64,000 nt of DNA. Origin: Anastatus disparis. Lineage: Eukaryota > Arthropoda > Insecta > Hymenoptera > Eupelmidae. How positions within the stretch are numbered: position 1 is the stretch's first letter; the number at the start of each line of letters is the position of its first letter. Shown piece after piece: positions 50,796-62,772 of the stretch. A program made the position numbers and the translations under genes. Location of the stretch: positions 3,720,001-3,784,000 of the forward strand of contig JAFFSR010000218.1 in assembly GCA_017163975.1 (NCBI GenBank). The letters run 5' to 3'. The notes under the pieces were generated by a model, which did not search any database, had not been told where the DNA came from, and saw nothing but the letters and a program-made list of their open reading frames with translations.

Positions 50796-51353
50796 CTTAT
50801 CTAATTTAAAAAGAAAAATGCCATCGAAGACAGTCCCAATAAAGCGAGAAAAATATTATTAAGAAATCACAGACGTAATTAATGAAGATATTTTCGAGAA
50901 TCTTATCAATTTATTTGTATTAAAACATTACCCGCAGACACTTTATGTGACAAATATATCGCATTCTAAAGTAAAACTTTATTTTTGATCATTCAAGCAT
51001 AACAAATATGCCGAAAACTAAAGATACCACCTAACAATTTGCTTCGTTAGATATTTGTTGTGCTTTGCCAAAACACTGTTTTCTCAATGTAAAAAATAAA
51101 AAGAAGTCTTTTCTAATAATTTCACGGTATGCAAGCTATATATACCGTGCAAAAATTTTTGGCTTGGGTAAATATTTGTTTTGCGTTAAGTAAGAAAAAT
51201 CGAGATAGAATTATTTAAATGGTTTTCGGTGGAATATAGTGATTTTTTAAAATTTGGTTGTGATTTCGTTAGTTAATTTATTTATTCATTATAAAATAAA
51301 TACATTTTCTTTAGTTTTAAGAATTTTAGTATGTATTTAGTACCTGCCCTATA

Positions 51354-51553
51354 AGATCGTCAGTGGCTCAGTCGGTCGAGCGATGGATTCTTAATCTCGA
51401 GGATCCGAGTTCGAATCCCGCTCTTGGCAGCCGATTGATACAAGCACCGCTGAACTTTTCATGTGCTTTGTTCACAAGCACACTGAAATGACCTCCGTCG
51501 CTAATTAGCATCGCAATGATGGCATAAATACAGCGACGTTAAATAAAATAAAT
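51354..51553 (+). mobile_element. SINE-1, full-length copy with Lys-like anticodon loop
   Basis: Head TCAGTGGCTCAGTCGGTCGA, anticodon-loop region ATTCTTAAT, B-box GAGTTCGAATCCC, body GATACAAGCACCGCTGAAC and CATGTGCTTTGTTCACAAG, then CCTCCGTCGCTAATTAGCAT and ACAGCGACGTTAAATAAAAT. The CTT trinucleotide at the anticodon position supports a tRNA-Lys origin of the family. It is not a functional tRNA gene, because the acceptor stem does not pair and the element continues into the SINE body. Confidence 0.93.
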
Positions 51554-52757
51554 CCAACATTGTATATTTTGTGTATAGATAATTAGTTTTAATGAATTTG
51601 AGTTAAAATTTTTTTACATTTTTTTTGTAATGATCCTAATTTCTTTCTACATGGAAAATAGAAAATACTTATTTTTATTCTACAATCAAAGAATATATTA
51701 GAGATAATATAACTTTTAAAAAGCAACCTAAATAATTTTTATGCCATTTATTATTTTAATAGTTCAACCAATATACTATATAGGTTATAGTTAAAATTGA
51801 ATGCAGAAGAGAAAGAAATTACATTATTGGTAAAGTTTATTTATCTTTTTGCTCACTTAAAAATTGAAGTATCAGCCCTTTATAAACTAGTTTTGCCTTT
51901 ATAAGATTTTTGCCGCGGTGACATAAATAAATAAATAAATCATAAAAAATCACAATTTCGTTTTAATCAAAGAAGAAAAAAAACATTTCGTAACATCAAA
52001 ATAATTAAACAAACATGAACTCCTCTATCTTACATTCACATTTAAAAACATTGAAATCAATGAAATACTTTAATCCGATACGATTTTTCCTTCCTCGTAC
52101 AACAAATGATCTTGCGCAATCTGCGCAAACACAAACATCACGATGAGTATCGAAAAAAAAGAAGGAAAATAAAATCTATATTCCTTTTTTTTTCCTTTAT
52201 ATCTTGTATTACCAATTCAATCGTACCGAAAACCTTTACGATCACAATTCCTCCAGCAACCCTTGGCATATAAGTAATCTGGTTCATTAATTTTTTATAG
52301 GCATATCTCTTCTATTGCTTAAAGAAAAATAAATGTTTTAAGGAAGAAACTTGGCAGGATAGAGAAGAGAGAGGAAAAAAAAAGATACAGTATCATCTCC
52401 GGTTTTAGTATCATTAATCAAGTTTACGATACCGAGAGTCAAGAAAAATTGTAATAAGGGGTAGATTTTTGTTAGGACAAAAGGTTTGATATTTGTAGCG
52501 TATATACACGAGGAAAGAAACCTTTGGATGAGCTTTTTGTATTATGTACTTACCAATGAAGAACTTCAATTCTTTGCCCTTTCTTTCCCCGAGCTTGTAA
52601 ATGCATTGGGTGTATTAAGTGATAAGTGAAAAATTAGCTTCGGCTACGGGATGACATTTAGCTTTTCATGCTCTTATTTTGTACTTGATAGTTTGCGTTG
52701 TCCCGGAGTCCATAGAAGCATTGTATGATTTTACTAATTTAAAAAAAATTATTTTTA
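51554..52757. other. AT-rich DNA without a recognisable gene
   Basis: An (AAAT)n run is at about 51922-51944. A possible minus-strand exon at 52553-52613 is listed separately. Nothing else is supported. Confidence 0.5.
52553..52613 (-). other. Candidate short first coding exon
   Basis: On minus, an ATG near 52605 opens an 18-codon frame (MHLQARGKKGQRIEVLHW) that runs into TTCATTG|GTAAGTACA, a near-ideal splice donor at about 52553. The surrounding 150 bp is GC-richer than the background. No family is recognised and no downstream exon is identified, so this may be a chance donor. Confidence 0.2.
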
Positions 52758-53010
52758 TTAACCTTAGGTCCTAACTTATATGGGTCTGATAGACCCAGAC
52801 GTATTTTTACAAAATAAACTTTGTTTGTTACCTTCGGAAATACAAAAACAAATGAATTTTCGTAAAATTTTCAGTATTATCCTCAAATTATTTTTATTGC
52901 ATTTCCAAAACACATTTTATAAGCTTAAAAATAATTATTTAGTATAATGTTACCAGCTAACAAAAACTTTGAGTCTGATAGACCCTTGCGTTAGAAGAAT
53001 GTTCCTGAAA
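52758..53010. mobile_element. Possible decayed TTAA-type (piggyBac-like) MITE
   Basis: The sequence begins TTAACCTTAGGTCCTAAC and carries the palindrome GGGTCTGATAGACCC near 52782-52796. A second near-copy, GAGTCTGATAGACCC, lies at about 52971-52985, followed by diverged sequence (TTGCGTTAGA) that may be the other terminus. The spacing and TTAA edge suggest a degraded non-autonomous element, but the right end is poorly defined. Confidence 0.4.
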
Positions 53011-54755
53011 GTACAGCATTCGAATTTAAGATTAATTAACAAGCACAGACAACAAAACCATCAATTAACATGGATTGACTTACATCGGATTCAAAGTATA
53101 TCTTAATTGATTGTGATATATAAAGTTATCAATTTGGGATTCTCAACATTTTTTATTGCTTTGAACACAATGAAAAATTCGATTCACGTTCATCAAATTC
53201 ATTTATTTTAATCAATATACAAAAGATTTTTGGTTTTTCGTTGCAAGCTAATTGAATGGTGTAATCAATCGAGTGAAACTTCATAAAAATTTAATGAACC
53301 GAAAAATAATGGCTCTCGATGGTAATTCATTAATTTCAATTTAAATAGGTTCATCGCGATATTTCGTATAAATTTTATTTTAATTTGTTACGTCAGTATC
53401 TAATATAATAATGTCTAATCTGATAATAGTATTATCAATGTCTTTGACATTTTAAAATTGAATTTTATTAATTGCTCAATATTGTTTTATGATTATTTAC
53501 TTCAGCAGCTGAAATTATTAAAAACAATTATAATCAATAATATTTAGGATTTTTTAATTGCTCAATTAAAAAAATTCAAATTTAAACTAAAAGAAAAACA
53601 AATATCATATAAATGTAAAATTCATTTTTTCAACTTTATACAAATTATACCATTTGTGTGCTATCCCATAACATTTCCAAAATTTAAAAACTTAAAATTA
53701 GGTTAATTCTAAAATAAAAGAAACACCTTCTCTGCAAAACACATACCTGTCACTCAATATCTATCTCTTTAATTAAATGAACCCCACACAAATATAAAAT
53801 TAAGAACAAAGGGCGCAAAAAAAAATGAAGTAAAAAAACTAAGCTGAGCAGGGGGTCCTATACCTGTACTAAATTTTTAAATTCCAAATTAAATCATACA
53901 TGCACCCTTAAATACGCCATATCTGCGTTTTATCGATCGTACAAGCATAAGCGCATAATCTTTTCTTTCTTCGCCAAGTATTGTAATACGCTTGTCTTAC
54001 TGTGCTTAGCCCACCCTATACCATGTGTGCGACGAAAGGCGAGACAGAAATCAAGGGGTGGATTTAAAATGAAGAGAGAGAGAGAAAATAGTGAAGGAGG
54101 GGAGCAGGTAGATTTAGAGACAAAGGTAATTTACAGTTTATTATGTATTTTAAAATTTTTAATGAAATTAAAATAAAATTTTAATTTCTGAAATGCGGTT
54201 GAGTTTCCTATATGAAAGGGCTTTATTTTTATTAAAAACAAGGCATTCCACCATTTTAAATATGCATCACGAAAATCTATATTTTATGTATAAGATACAG
54301 GGAAGATCGTTAACTAATGCACCAAACGTCAAAATGTCAATCTCGAATGTGTATAGAAAGATCTTTATACTAGCAGATATGCCCTGATGTAATATTAAAA
54401 GCATCAACTGCGGCAGGTCTCTCGGCGATTTACATAATATTCATTATTAAATGGGTTATACACAACAACAATGTACTTGTCATTATTATTGAATAAGTAA
54501 TCGGAATCCACTGTTGTCTTACTTCCCATAATTTATCGCGTGTACGTCGGAATGAACTTTTTTACTATAAGTTTAATTACTTTTAATTATTACAAGTTAT
54601 ATGTTTTTAACTATTAACGCGATTGTAGGGGTAGAAAATTTAATAAGAGAACTCATTTATTTTATCATTAAATGGGAAAATTATGTGAACATATGAATTA
54701 ATTTTAATTGTACACTGTGAAAAATTTGTTATTTTAATTTTAACTCATAAAAGTA
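53011..54755. other. AT-rich DNA without a recognisable gene
   Basis: Nothing supported. A small hairpin TTTTTTAATTG/CAATTAAAAAA is near 53550-53575, and a purine-rich patch is near 54070-54125. Confidence 0.5.
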
Positions 54756-54842
54756 TTTTAAGGAGAGACACAAATTTTTTCGTATGAAAATTTAAAAATA
54801 ATTTTTGTGTGGATTTCAAAATAAAAATTTTCATACGAAAAT
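54756..54842. mobile_element. Solitary terminus like the 42.5-kb hairpin, with a small inverted repeat
   Basis: TTTTAAGGAGAGACACAAAT resembles the ends of the hairpin at 42354-42752 (TTTTAAGAAGAGACACAAAT on its left). Immediately inside, TTCGTATGAAAATTT pairs with AAATTTTCATACGAA at about 54820-54840. No matching far terminus was found. It may be a relic or a deleted copy. Confidence 0.5.
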
Positions 54843-57800
54843 TTATGATTTATATGCGATTTTGAATAATAAAATGTGTATGAAAAAATGACAAAAATTA
54901 TTTTTGCTTAAAAATACACAAAAATTTTGTTAATTTTACGTATATTTATGTGTAAAATTTTAGTAAAAAAATTATTAAAAATTACACAAATTATTTACAG
55001 CATATTTATTGAATAAATAAACAATTTTATAATAGTTGTTATTCCAAAACTTTTATGCTGATATTGTTATTGTGCAAAATCCAAATATCGTAAAATCTGA
55101 CATATATATCCCCATATATCAAAGAACTTACGATAAATTAAAGCAATATTCCATCAATATTATCAAAGATTCAAGATAAACACAAACTGCCACAACATTT
55201 ACTTTTACCCTCCACCGATACCTATTGTGGAGGGTAAAGTAACTTGCAACATAACCTATAAAAAAAAGACAATTTTGCGACAATTTCACATAGAATCTCG
55301 TGCTTACTTTCGAGCAAAAAGAAAAAAAAAATTACAATATAGATATACTTTCCTCCCCATACGTATTATTTAAACCTTCCCCCTTTTACGTACATGTACA
55401 TATATGTTACCCCCTCATCAGAATGTTTTCTAGGCGCGTGCAGCACGTGTGTGCATAGTTTCGAATGACCTTTGACGATTTATCCGAGAGGAAGTTTTTC
55501 CCAACTAGACAAGTTTTTCTAGCTGAAAATCGAATTTTATTTATATATCCATATAGACACGCCGGAAGAGTAGCGCAACGATCGAGTTACTTATTTTTTT
55601 CTTTCTGTGAATGTGTACAAAAGGGAAGAATGAGACAGAAAATACTTTTTGTTCTTTTGATTTCATTTGGATCTTTTCCGCCTATCTTGTGATTTATATA
55701 TTATCTTGCGTATGGGTTCGTCGATTTCTTTCTTTTCTTGTAATGTGTATCTCTCTTTTTTTTTGTCGTGAGAGATTTTCGCGATGAACGGGAGGGTTTT
55801 TGTGGATGCGTGAGCACAAATCACATGATAGGGGTATATGTGGGGTGAAATTGTCTTTTGTTAGCAAGTATGTAAGTACGAGTAGTTGAATATTTAGTTT
55901 TTTTTCTTTTTCTTTTTGGGCTGTGTTCCTAGAACCAAACGACACGTTTACTTATATAGATGATTTATTTCCGGTTTGGACTGCGTGATTATATGTCGTT
56001 TCGGGAAACAAACTTTTTTTTGGTAGTACACTAAACCTTCTTGTACACGATGCTAAATATTAGATCAACTTATTATTCCAAGTGCAAATTAAATAACGTT
56101 ACTTGTACATTTTCAAAGCCGTAAAAAACTTATTGTGAAAGTAACATCGCTGATTCCTAGACATTGTAACATAAAAAAGTTATAAAAAATCCTTGTAAAT
56201 TTGTCATGCTATTGCAATAAAAATTTCTATCAACAAAAATCTAATTAGCAAAAAAAATCAATTTTTTTTTACCTTCTCCATCATTTAGCCCAACAATGAA
56301 GAACATAATATCAGTAACGATCAACTGATGAATATATGAACATTATTAAAATAATTAAAATAAATGCTAATGAATTTTTTTATCATACTTTCTTTGAGCA
56401 AAAATCAAATAGTCTTTTTTTCAAACAATCTAAAAAAAAGAGTCAAAAATATTACGTCAACGTAAACAAAGACTTTCATAGAACCATTAAACCAACCAAT
56501 CTAATTCAAATTTACACTATACACTTACTAAGGTCAATGCATAAAAAAAAACCCTTCTCTTTAGCGGAGTTCAATATTTCTTCCTTCGTGAAAAAAAAGT
56601 CGGACCTTGAAACTTCCAAAGCCCTATACCTGCACGCATACGCTTAAGTATACCGAGAAACAAAAATAATAAAGAAGCAGAAATTTAGCTAAAAGTAAGT
56701 CTTTAAACGGCAATCGATTTCAAATTACACTAGAAATTGTATATCGCAAGGAAGCGAAGAGAACGAAAGGAGAGTAGGAAAAAGAATAGGGGAAAAAAAT
56801 ATAAAGATTTACGATCGTTTCGAGGGACGATAAAAAAAAAATTTTTGCCTTTTTTTTTCTCAAAACGAGACGTTTTTATTCCTTATGAATATATTTCACG
56901 ACGTATAAAGTTCACTTACACGAGAGAGCCTAGACTCGCGATGTTTTTCTTACAACAAAGAAAATTTTGCCAAGTCACTCGGTTATTTTTCTCGTTTTTT
57001 ATATGCTCTCCTTTCGTATACGATTATTTTTTAGTAGAATGTCGGATATTTTTCTAGCATCATTTTTCTTGGAAAATTTGTAGGAAACGATACTGCGAGG
57101 AATTGTTTTTTTTTTCTATTTTACATTTTTATTTGCCCATCCATTAAGTTTTTACATAATAATAGATTTAAAAGAAAAAATTTGTTAATTATAATTTTAA
57201 TTTCAACCAAATTTATTAAAATAACGTTATAGTAAAAAAAATTGATTTCCATACTGAACCTATAACATAAACACATAAATTTTTTTACAAATGTTAAATC
57301 AATGAATATCTATGTACTTTAAACGGAGCGATAAGCTATAGGTAACATATGCTCATGTGTTTTTTTCCTTCAACAAACATGTTATTGATCACCTTTTGGT
57401 AAATACATCGCAGTGTTTAACCAAATGTTTCGGCATGATAAATTGTTTTTGATTGTAAATATTAAAATTCAGCAATAGCATAAACATTACTTTTCAATAT
57501 TAAACTTAAAAGTTAAAAACTAAACGATGCAATTTGTAATTTTGAAATTAAATTATCAAATTGTCGTGGGGTTTTCTCCGTGATTCCTAAAAAAGAAAAT
57601 ACTTTCTTCCAAATCGCGTGTCGCGCAACGAGGTATGCATAAAATTATGCGTCCGTATATCTATGTATCCTGAAATCGATGTAACCAAAGAACGATAAGG
57701 TAAACGAGCCCAAGTGTCTTTCTCTCCCCGACTCGTACGAATTTACGAGTTCAAGGCACCATATAATACCGCCAACAAACGTTATACTAAAGCTTCCTTT

Positions 57801-57872
57801 TCTTCCTGAAATGAGAAAGGAATATATGGAATGGGAGAGAGAGGGAGAGAGAAGGAGATAAAAGTTAAATTG
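54843..57872. other. AT-rich DNA with GC-richer patches
   Basis: GC-richer patches at 55380-56000 and 56730-57060 carry unassigned frames of 75-106 codons. No gene is supported. Confidence 0.5.
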
Positions 57873-57998
57873 TTATATAGAGGAGTAAGGGAAGGGGGAA
57901 ATCGACGTCGTGGCGCCGAGCGTCTCGACACCGTGGCGCTGACCGTGAACCAGAGAGAAAACGGCTAGACAGAAAATTGAGAAAAGGGAGAATTTCAT
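57873..57998 (-). CDS. Candidate 41-residue peptide with signal-peptide-like N terminus
   Basis: On minus, an ATG at 57998 opens MKFSLFSIFCLAVFSLVHG, which has the form of a secretory signal (one Lys, a hydrophobic core, a small residue before a possible cleavage site), followed by about 22 residues (QRHGVETLGATTSISPFPYS..) and a TAA. The frame also continues open upstream without a clear reason to prefer this start. The downstream part lies in a GC-richer stretch rich in CGCC. No family is recognised. It is equally possibly a chance frame in a pyrimidine-rich strand. Confidence 0.15.
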   Translation of the reverse strand: MKFSLFSIFCLAVFSLVHGQRHGVETLGATTSISPFPYSSI

Positions 57999-59117
57999 TT
58001 TGTTTTTTTGAACATTGTACGAGCAAAGAGAGCTTTTTTGGATGATTTTTTTTTCTGTTCTTTTTTTGTGGATGGAATAGAATAGATTGGAGAAGAAGAA
58101 AGGGCTTTCTTTTTTGTTTTTGACGTGAAAAGAGGCATTTGAAGTATAGATCGCTTTTTCTTTGCGAAAACTTTGGGAAGTTTTTGGTACCCTTTTGTAT
58201 AGGAGATTTTGTATAAGGGGTGGATATAAAAAATGAAATTCATCGAAAATATTATAAGTATATTTGGTTAAAAAACTAACTAAAACAATAAATATTTCCA
58301 AACATTTTATTGTATTTTTATAAAAACTAAAAACATCAACTTATGGCTTTTTTACATTATTTTGTGATTTTAAAATCTCACAATCACAACAAAGAATGAT
58401 ATTTTTCTTACAAGTCGTTCATTAAACTTGAAATCATTAAACTCCATATTCGCAATAAATCAATAAGCAAACTATCAACCTCTGCTTTTCTCTAGTTCAA
58501 AATAAACAAAAAGAAATTCTACACAAAATTTGAAATCCACAATTTAAAAAATTCATCGCGATAATTTCTTCGATCGTATATACCTTTCCCTATACTCCAT
58601 TCACGATTCTCAATTTTTCATTTCCCTGTATATATACTTTCATTTAACACATGCATACACACACGCATTTGTCTCGAGGCCAGCAACCCCTAGGGCTGCA
58701 CTTGAACTACACGAATAATAAAGCCTATGGTGAGAGGGCTGTTGCCTTACAAGTCCAAGTATATCGCGTGTGTATTTCAATGTCGATCGATAAATATATA
58801 CATATACGTTTGAACTTGGCACCAAAGCTGTCGATCCTGCGGTTAAAGGGTGCTCCTATTCTTTTTTTCATATACATTTTTTTTTTTTCTTTGTCTTGCT
58901 CGTGTCTGTGGTTCATTACTATATGGAAGTTGTAATTCATAGGCATATTATAGCTTATTTCGTGCCAGCCAATATCGAAGCGAGGAGTCGCTATTGGTCT
59001 ATGCGTGCAATTGTACAGCAATATATTATTAATAATGATAAAAGTTTCATTTAGAGGTTATAAATTTACATTCGTATTTAAAAATTAACTGTGGAAAGTA
59101 ATAAAAGTCATTAAAAA

Positions 59118-59120
<3 letters not shown>
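57999..59120. other. Mixed AT-rich and GC-richer DNA
   Basis: A GC-richer patch at 58600-59020 holds overlapping frames on both strands (94 codons on plus, 98 and 61 codons on minus), none recognisable. Confidence 0.45.

Positions 59121-59160
<40 letters not shown>
59121..59160. repeat. (TA)n microsatellite
   Basis: Twenty uninterrupted TA dinucleotides. Confidence 0.97.
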
Positions 59161-59161
<1 letters not shown>

Positions 59162-59939
59162 CTTCATCAAGTAGGTTAGAAAAATTTAAATATCTGGATG
59201 AAACGTCAAATCTGAATATCATATTATCCATAATTAGTTAGTTTTACCACTAGTCTTTTTATTAAAAGTTCTGGAAGATAATCGATCAATAAAAATTTTA
59301 TATTCGCGATGAAAAGCATTTGATCACGATGAAGAATTTAGTATTCCTCAAGAAATAAGCGCACTTTATAATAATAACGCTATAATAATTTAATTTGTTT
59401 TGCTCGGGATCACAAACCCCTTGCTTTTCTTACCGGTATTACTTTAACAATGAAAATTATAATTCATTACTTCATTGATTTTGCTATATATAAAATAGAA
59501 TAAAAATATAACTTCAAATTATTCAATTTTTATGTTTAAATTTTCACTTATTATTCAGAACCATAGTCATTATTCTGAAAACTATATTTTCATTATTCTC
59601 AACACCGCCACATTAGCATGAAACAAATAAACGTCATTCAAACAGCAATAAACTCTATAAAATACACGCGACCTTTGCTTAATCCAGACCACGGGTAATA
59701 AAAATTTACGCTAAATAACTAAAACTATTAATCGCGTTAAAAAAAAAAAAGATAATAAAAAAATAGCCTTACCCACTTTTCTTATTTACGATCTAATAAC
59801 GATTCGAGCGTTGCATCGAAAAGAGTGAAGCTTTTTTTAAAAGTTATTAATTTGAATTGGATAATGGCTGGCGATTATAGCGGGCTCTGAGAAGTAAAGA
59901 AGATCGTTAAAATATCGTAATTAAAATAATGCAAATCAA

Positions 59940-59943
<4 letters not shown>
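59161..59943. other. AT-rich DNA without a recognisable gene
   Basis: Nothing supported. Confidence 0.5.

Positions 59944-59983
<40 letters not shown>
59944..59983. repeat. (TA)n microsatellite
   Basis: About 20 TA dinucleotides. Confidence 0.97.
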
Positions 59984-59987
<4 letters not shown>

Positions 59988-61380
59988 CCCTTGTGGATTG
60001 TATTTTGTTTTATCATTGAAAAATTATGAGCCATTACGTAACGCTTTATAACGTTTTACGCTACTATTATTTTCAAATTAGTGTTTCGTATATGGATATA
60101 TCTATATGTCACTTAAAAATTTTAGGTCGAACAGTAGTTATAGAGATAAGAAATAAATCGTTAGGTGCTGTGAATTTTTGGTCGATTGGGTATAGAAAGG
60201 TTTTTAAATGTCGTTTAAGAAAAAAATTAACTGCAAATATGTGTATCGGCAAATCGATCGGAAAATGCGTTAAAATTTTATGTCGAATAAAGTAGAAAAA
60301 TGTCATTAATTTTTCATTATAAGAGTTCTTAAGATTACGTGAGTGATTTTTTATTTTTAAATATTTGATTGTTGTGAAATTTAATAATCGTTTCCTGTAT
60401 TATATTTTGAACTATAAGTATTATTTTTTTTAAATTAATATCCTTAATGTTTAACTAATTATGTTTAAAAACAAGTTACAGATAACTTGTACATTTGATA
60501 ATTTACAAAAATCGATCAATGATATTGGTAGGATTTTGGTTTAACAATTTTTACATTTTAGAAGCTAATATTCGTTGATATTTAATAATATTGATATACT
60601 GAAATTCTGTTGATTTTTACAGGTTGATTTATTTCACAAAATATAAAAAAGATATTTTATAAAATAAATTTTTTATAGTTCTATTATATTCAAAACTTTT
60701 CTTTTCCGTATTTAAAAAGACACAATGAAAAAATCCACCTTATACCAAAATCCATTAAATTATTAAAACTGTCGTCGTGCAATCCAGCTCAACGAGAGTA
60801 AGAAAATTAAAGCGAACCGACGAATAAAATTCATAAAGGCAAAAGAAAAGAAAAAAAAATAAGGTTTCCTCTGGCGCCTCTGTGATGTAATAACATTACA
60901 AATAAGGACAAAAAAAGGGAAATTCTCGAAAGCCTTGCAAGCAGCGGCAGCAGCAACGGCAGATCTTTCTACCCAGCTGGTACATATTTTATTAAAAAAA
61001 CATTCTCTTTTAAGAGGAGCACGACTAATGGCTTTTATCGTTAACATACCATGTAAAGTAAGACTTTTCGAATATACATATATTGCACATACTTTCTGTG
61101 TATCATCAAGTGTTATTTAACATGTTTATATGGTTAAAAATAAATTGAAGATGTACTGGTGAAAATTTTTAAGTACAAACTGGGTCCATGCGTAAGATAT
61201 GTAAAATATTTTTACGATGTAAGTTTCAAGAATTGAAAATAATTCAATTTTTTTCTATTTTTATGGAAAATATTTTTAAAAATATTTCCTATTGATTTGA
61301 ATAAATTATTTTTTCTAAAATAAGAAAATAGTATAAAACATGAATATAACATTTCGTTTTAATTACAATAAATAGTTTTT
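59984..61380. other. AT-rich DNA with one GC-richer patch
   Basis: An 89-codon plus frame at 60026-60295 has fairly balanced composition (for example VIEIRNKSLGAVNFWSIGYR), but no domain or splice context. The patch at 60770-61030 has a short CAGCGGCAGCAGCAACGGCA-type triplet run giving Ala-rich frames on both strands. Confidence 0.45.
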
Positions 61381-61853
61381 GACACGGTGTGCGTAAAATT
61401 GCACGTAATAAAACGCAACCAAATTCTTGATGTGCAATTTTACGCACTCTGTGCCAAAATAGTACATTTCATATTAGTTGCGAACCGTATTTTTTGCCAT
61501 GAGAACCAAAAAAGAGCAATGAAGTTGCGATTTGGAGGTTAGGATGGCAAAAAATATTCTTTTTGCCATACCCTATCCAAAAGTACCACTTCTACTCCCG
61601 GCTCAAAATCACAGAAGTGGTACTTTTGGCCTGGGTATGGCAAAAAATCGTATATGCACCACGGAAGGTAAAATGGACAACCCATAGCACGAGTTTGCCA
61701 CCCTCGGCTTCGCCTCGGGTGTCAATTCACTCGTGCTATGGCCTGTCCTTTGTTTTACCTCCCTAGGTGCATAATATACTATTAATACTAGTGCGTTAAA
61801 TTACAAATATCCGTGCGATTGCAATGATACTCGTTATTTAACGCACTAGTATC
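61381..61853. repeat. Cluster of five adjacent hairpins
   Basis: Five inverted repeats follow one another. (1) 61381-61455, arms GTGCGTAAAATTGCAC and its complement. (2) 61488-61556, arms ATTTTTTGCCAT and ATGGCAAAAAAT. (3) 61558-61647, arms beginning TTTTTGCCATACCC and including CCAAAAGTACCACTTCT. (4) 61651-61774, nested arms TATATGCACC.., CATAGCACGAGT.. and core CACCCTCGGCTTCGCCTCGG. (5) 61784-61853, arms ATACTAGTGCGTTAAAT. The word ATGGCAAAAAAT is shared by hairpins 2 and 3. Hairpin 4 resembles the foldback at 4862-4989. A 67-codon frame inside is a by-product. Non-coding. Confidence 0.88.
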
Positions 61854-62230
61854 GAAAAGTACTATTATCAAAATTTAGCTAAATCAAATTTTTTACGAAG
61901 TTATATTTAACACTTTAATATAACTTTTCATGTGCCAACATTTATCAGACCACCAATTTTTACTATGCACAAATAAACCAAACATTCGATACTTTTAAAA
62001 CAAACCCAATAGTTTCAAACATTAAAAAAAAGGTCCAGTATAAAACAATCATAAAAAAAGCAAAATATCTGCCAAAACCCCATAACTAGAAAGCTTAATT
62101 TCCCTGGCACAACTAAACTCTCGTCGCCGGTATGGTTATAACTTTTAGCTATAATGTTAGCCTATAGCCTCTCCTATATAAGTATACACGCTTACACGTA
62201 TATATAACGAGAGAGAGAGAGAGAATAAGT
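61854..62230. other. AT-rich spacer
   Basis: Nothing supported apart from a (GA)n run at about 62209-62225, immediately upstream of a possible TATA box. Confidence 0.5.
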
Positions 62231-62262
62231 ATATAAAAGCTACTTAACGTGCGTCTGACTGG
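62231..62262 (+). promoter_or_regulatory. Possible TATA-type promoter
   Basis: TATATAAAAG at about 62230-62239 follows a (GA)n tract. About 25-30 bp downstream lies GTGCGTCTGACTGG, a plausible start region. The next 200 bp is GC-richer and leads to the candidate exon at 62434. TATA-like words are common in this AT-rich DNA, so support comes mainly from the context. Confidence 0.25.
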
Positions 62263-62433
62263 AGCCGAGTGCGTATATATATACCGGCGCTCGTGCGACA
62301 TTAACACTTTAACCTACGCGTATACACACTTTCTCTCTTTTTTTTTATTTTTCATTTTATTTTAGTTTTTTCTTTTCTCTCTCTCTCTCTTTCTTGCTTG
62401 TATTTCTTAAGACCATTTTTAAGTTGTATTTAG

Positions 62434-62473
62434 GAGGAAGGCTTTTAATGGACGATAAAGTGCGAGCAAGCCG
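62434..62473 (+). CDS. Candidate short 5' coding exon (partial gene)
   Basis: A pyrimidine-containing tract ending TTGTATTTAG precedes 62434. An ATG at 62448 gives MDDKVRAS plus two bases, then CCG|GTAAGGAG, a good donor at 62473/62474. If joined to the acceptor at 63948, the reading frame stays open to the window edge. Alternatively the exon could be the 3' part of a first exon starting near the TATA box. No family can be assigned from eight residues. Confidence 0.25.
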
Positions 62474-62772
62474 GTAAGGAGACTTTTATTTTATACAGTC
62501 GAGAAACTATATATATGTGATTAGGTTTTTGGTAAAATTTATTAATCAAATCAGCAGTAAAATCGAGAACTGCTGGTGGGTAATATGGGCATTTTCGTTG
62601 GGCTATCAACTTTTAGGATTATGAAAGTGGGCGTAGAATGTAAAAAGTGCGGAAAACGCATTTATACAACGATTTAAATAAATATTCATTCCGTATCACC
62701 TACGCGATGTGCTCGCGAATAAATATTTTTCTGAAAATCAACTTATCATCATAATTAGAAATAAATATATCT

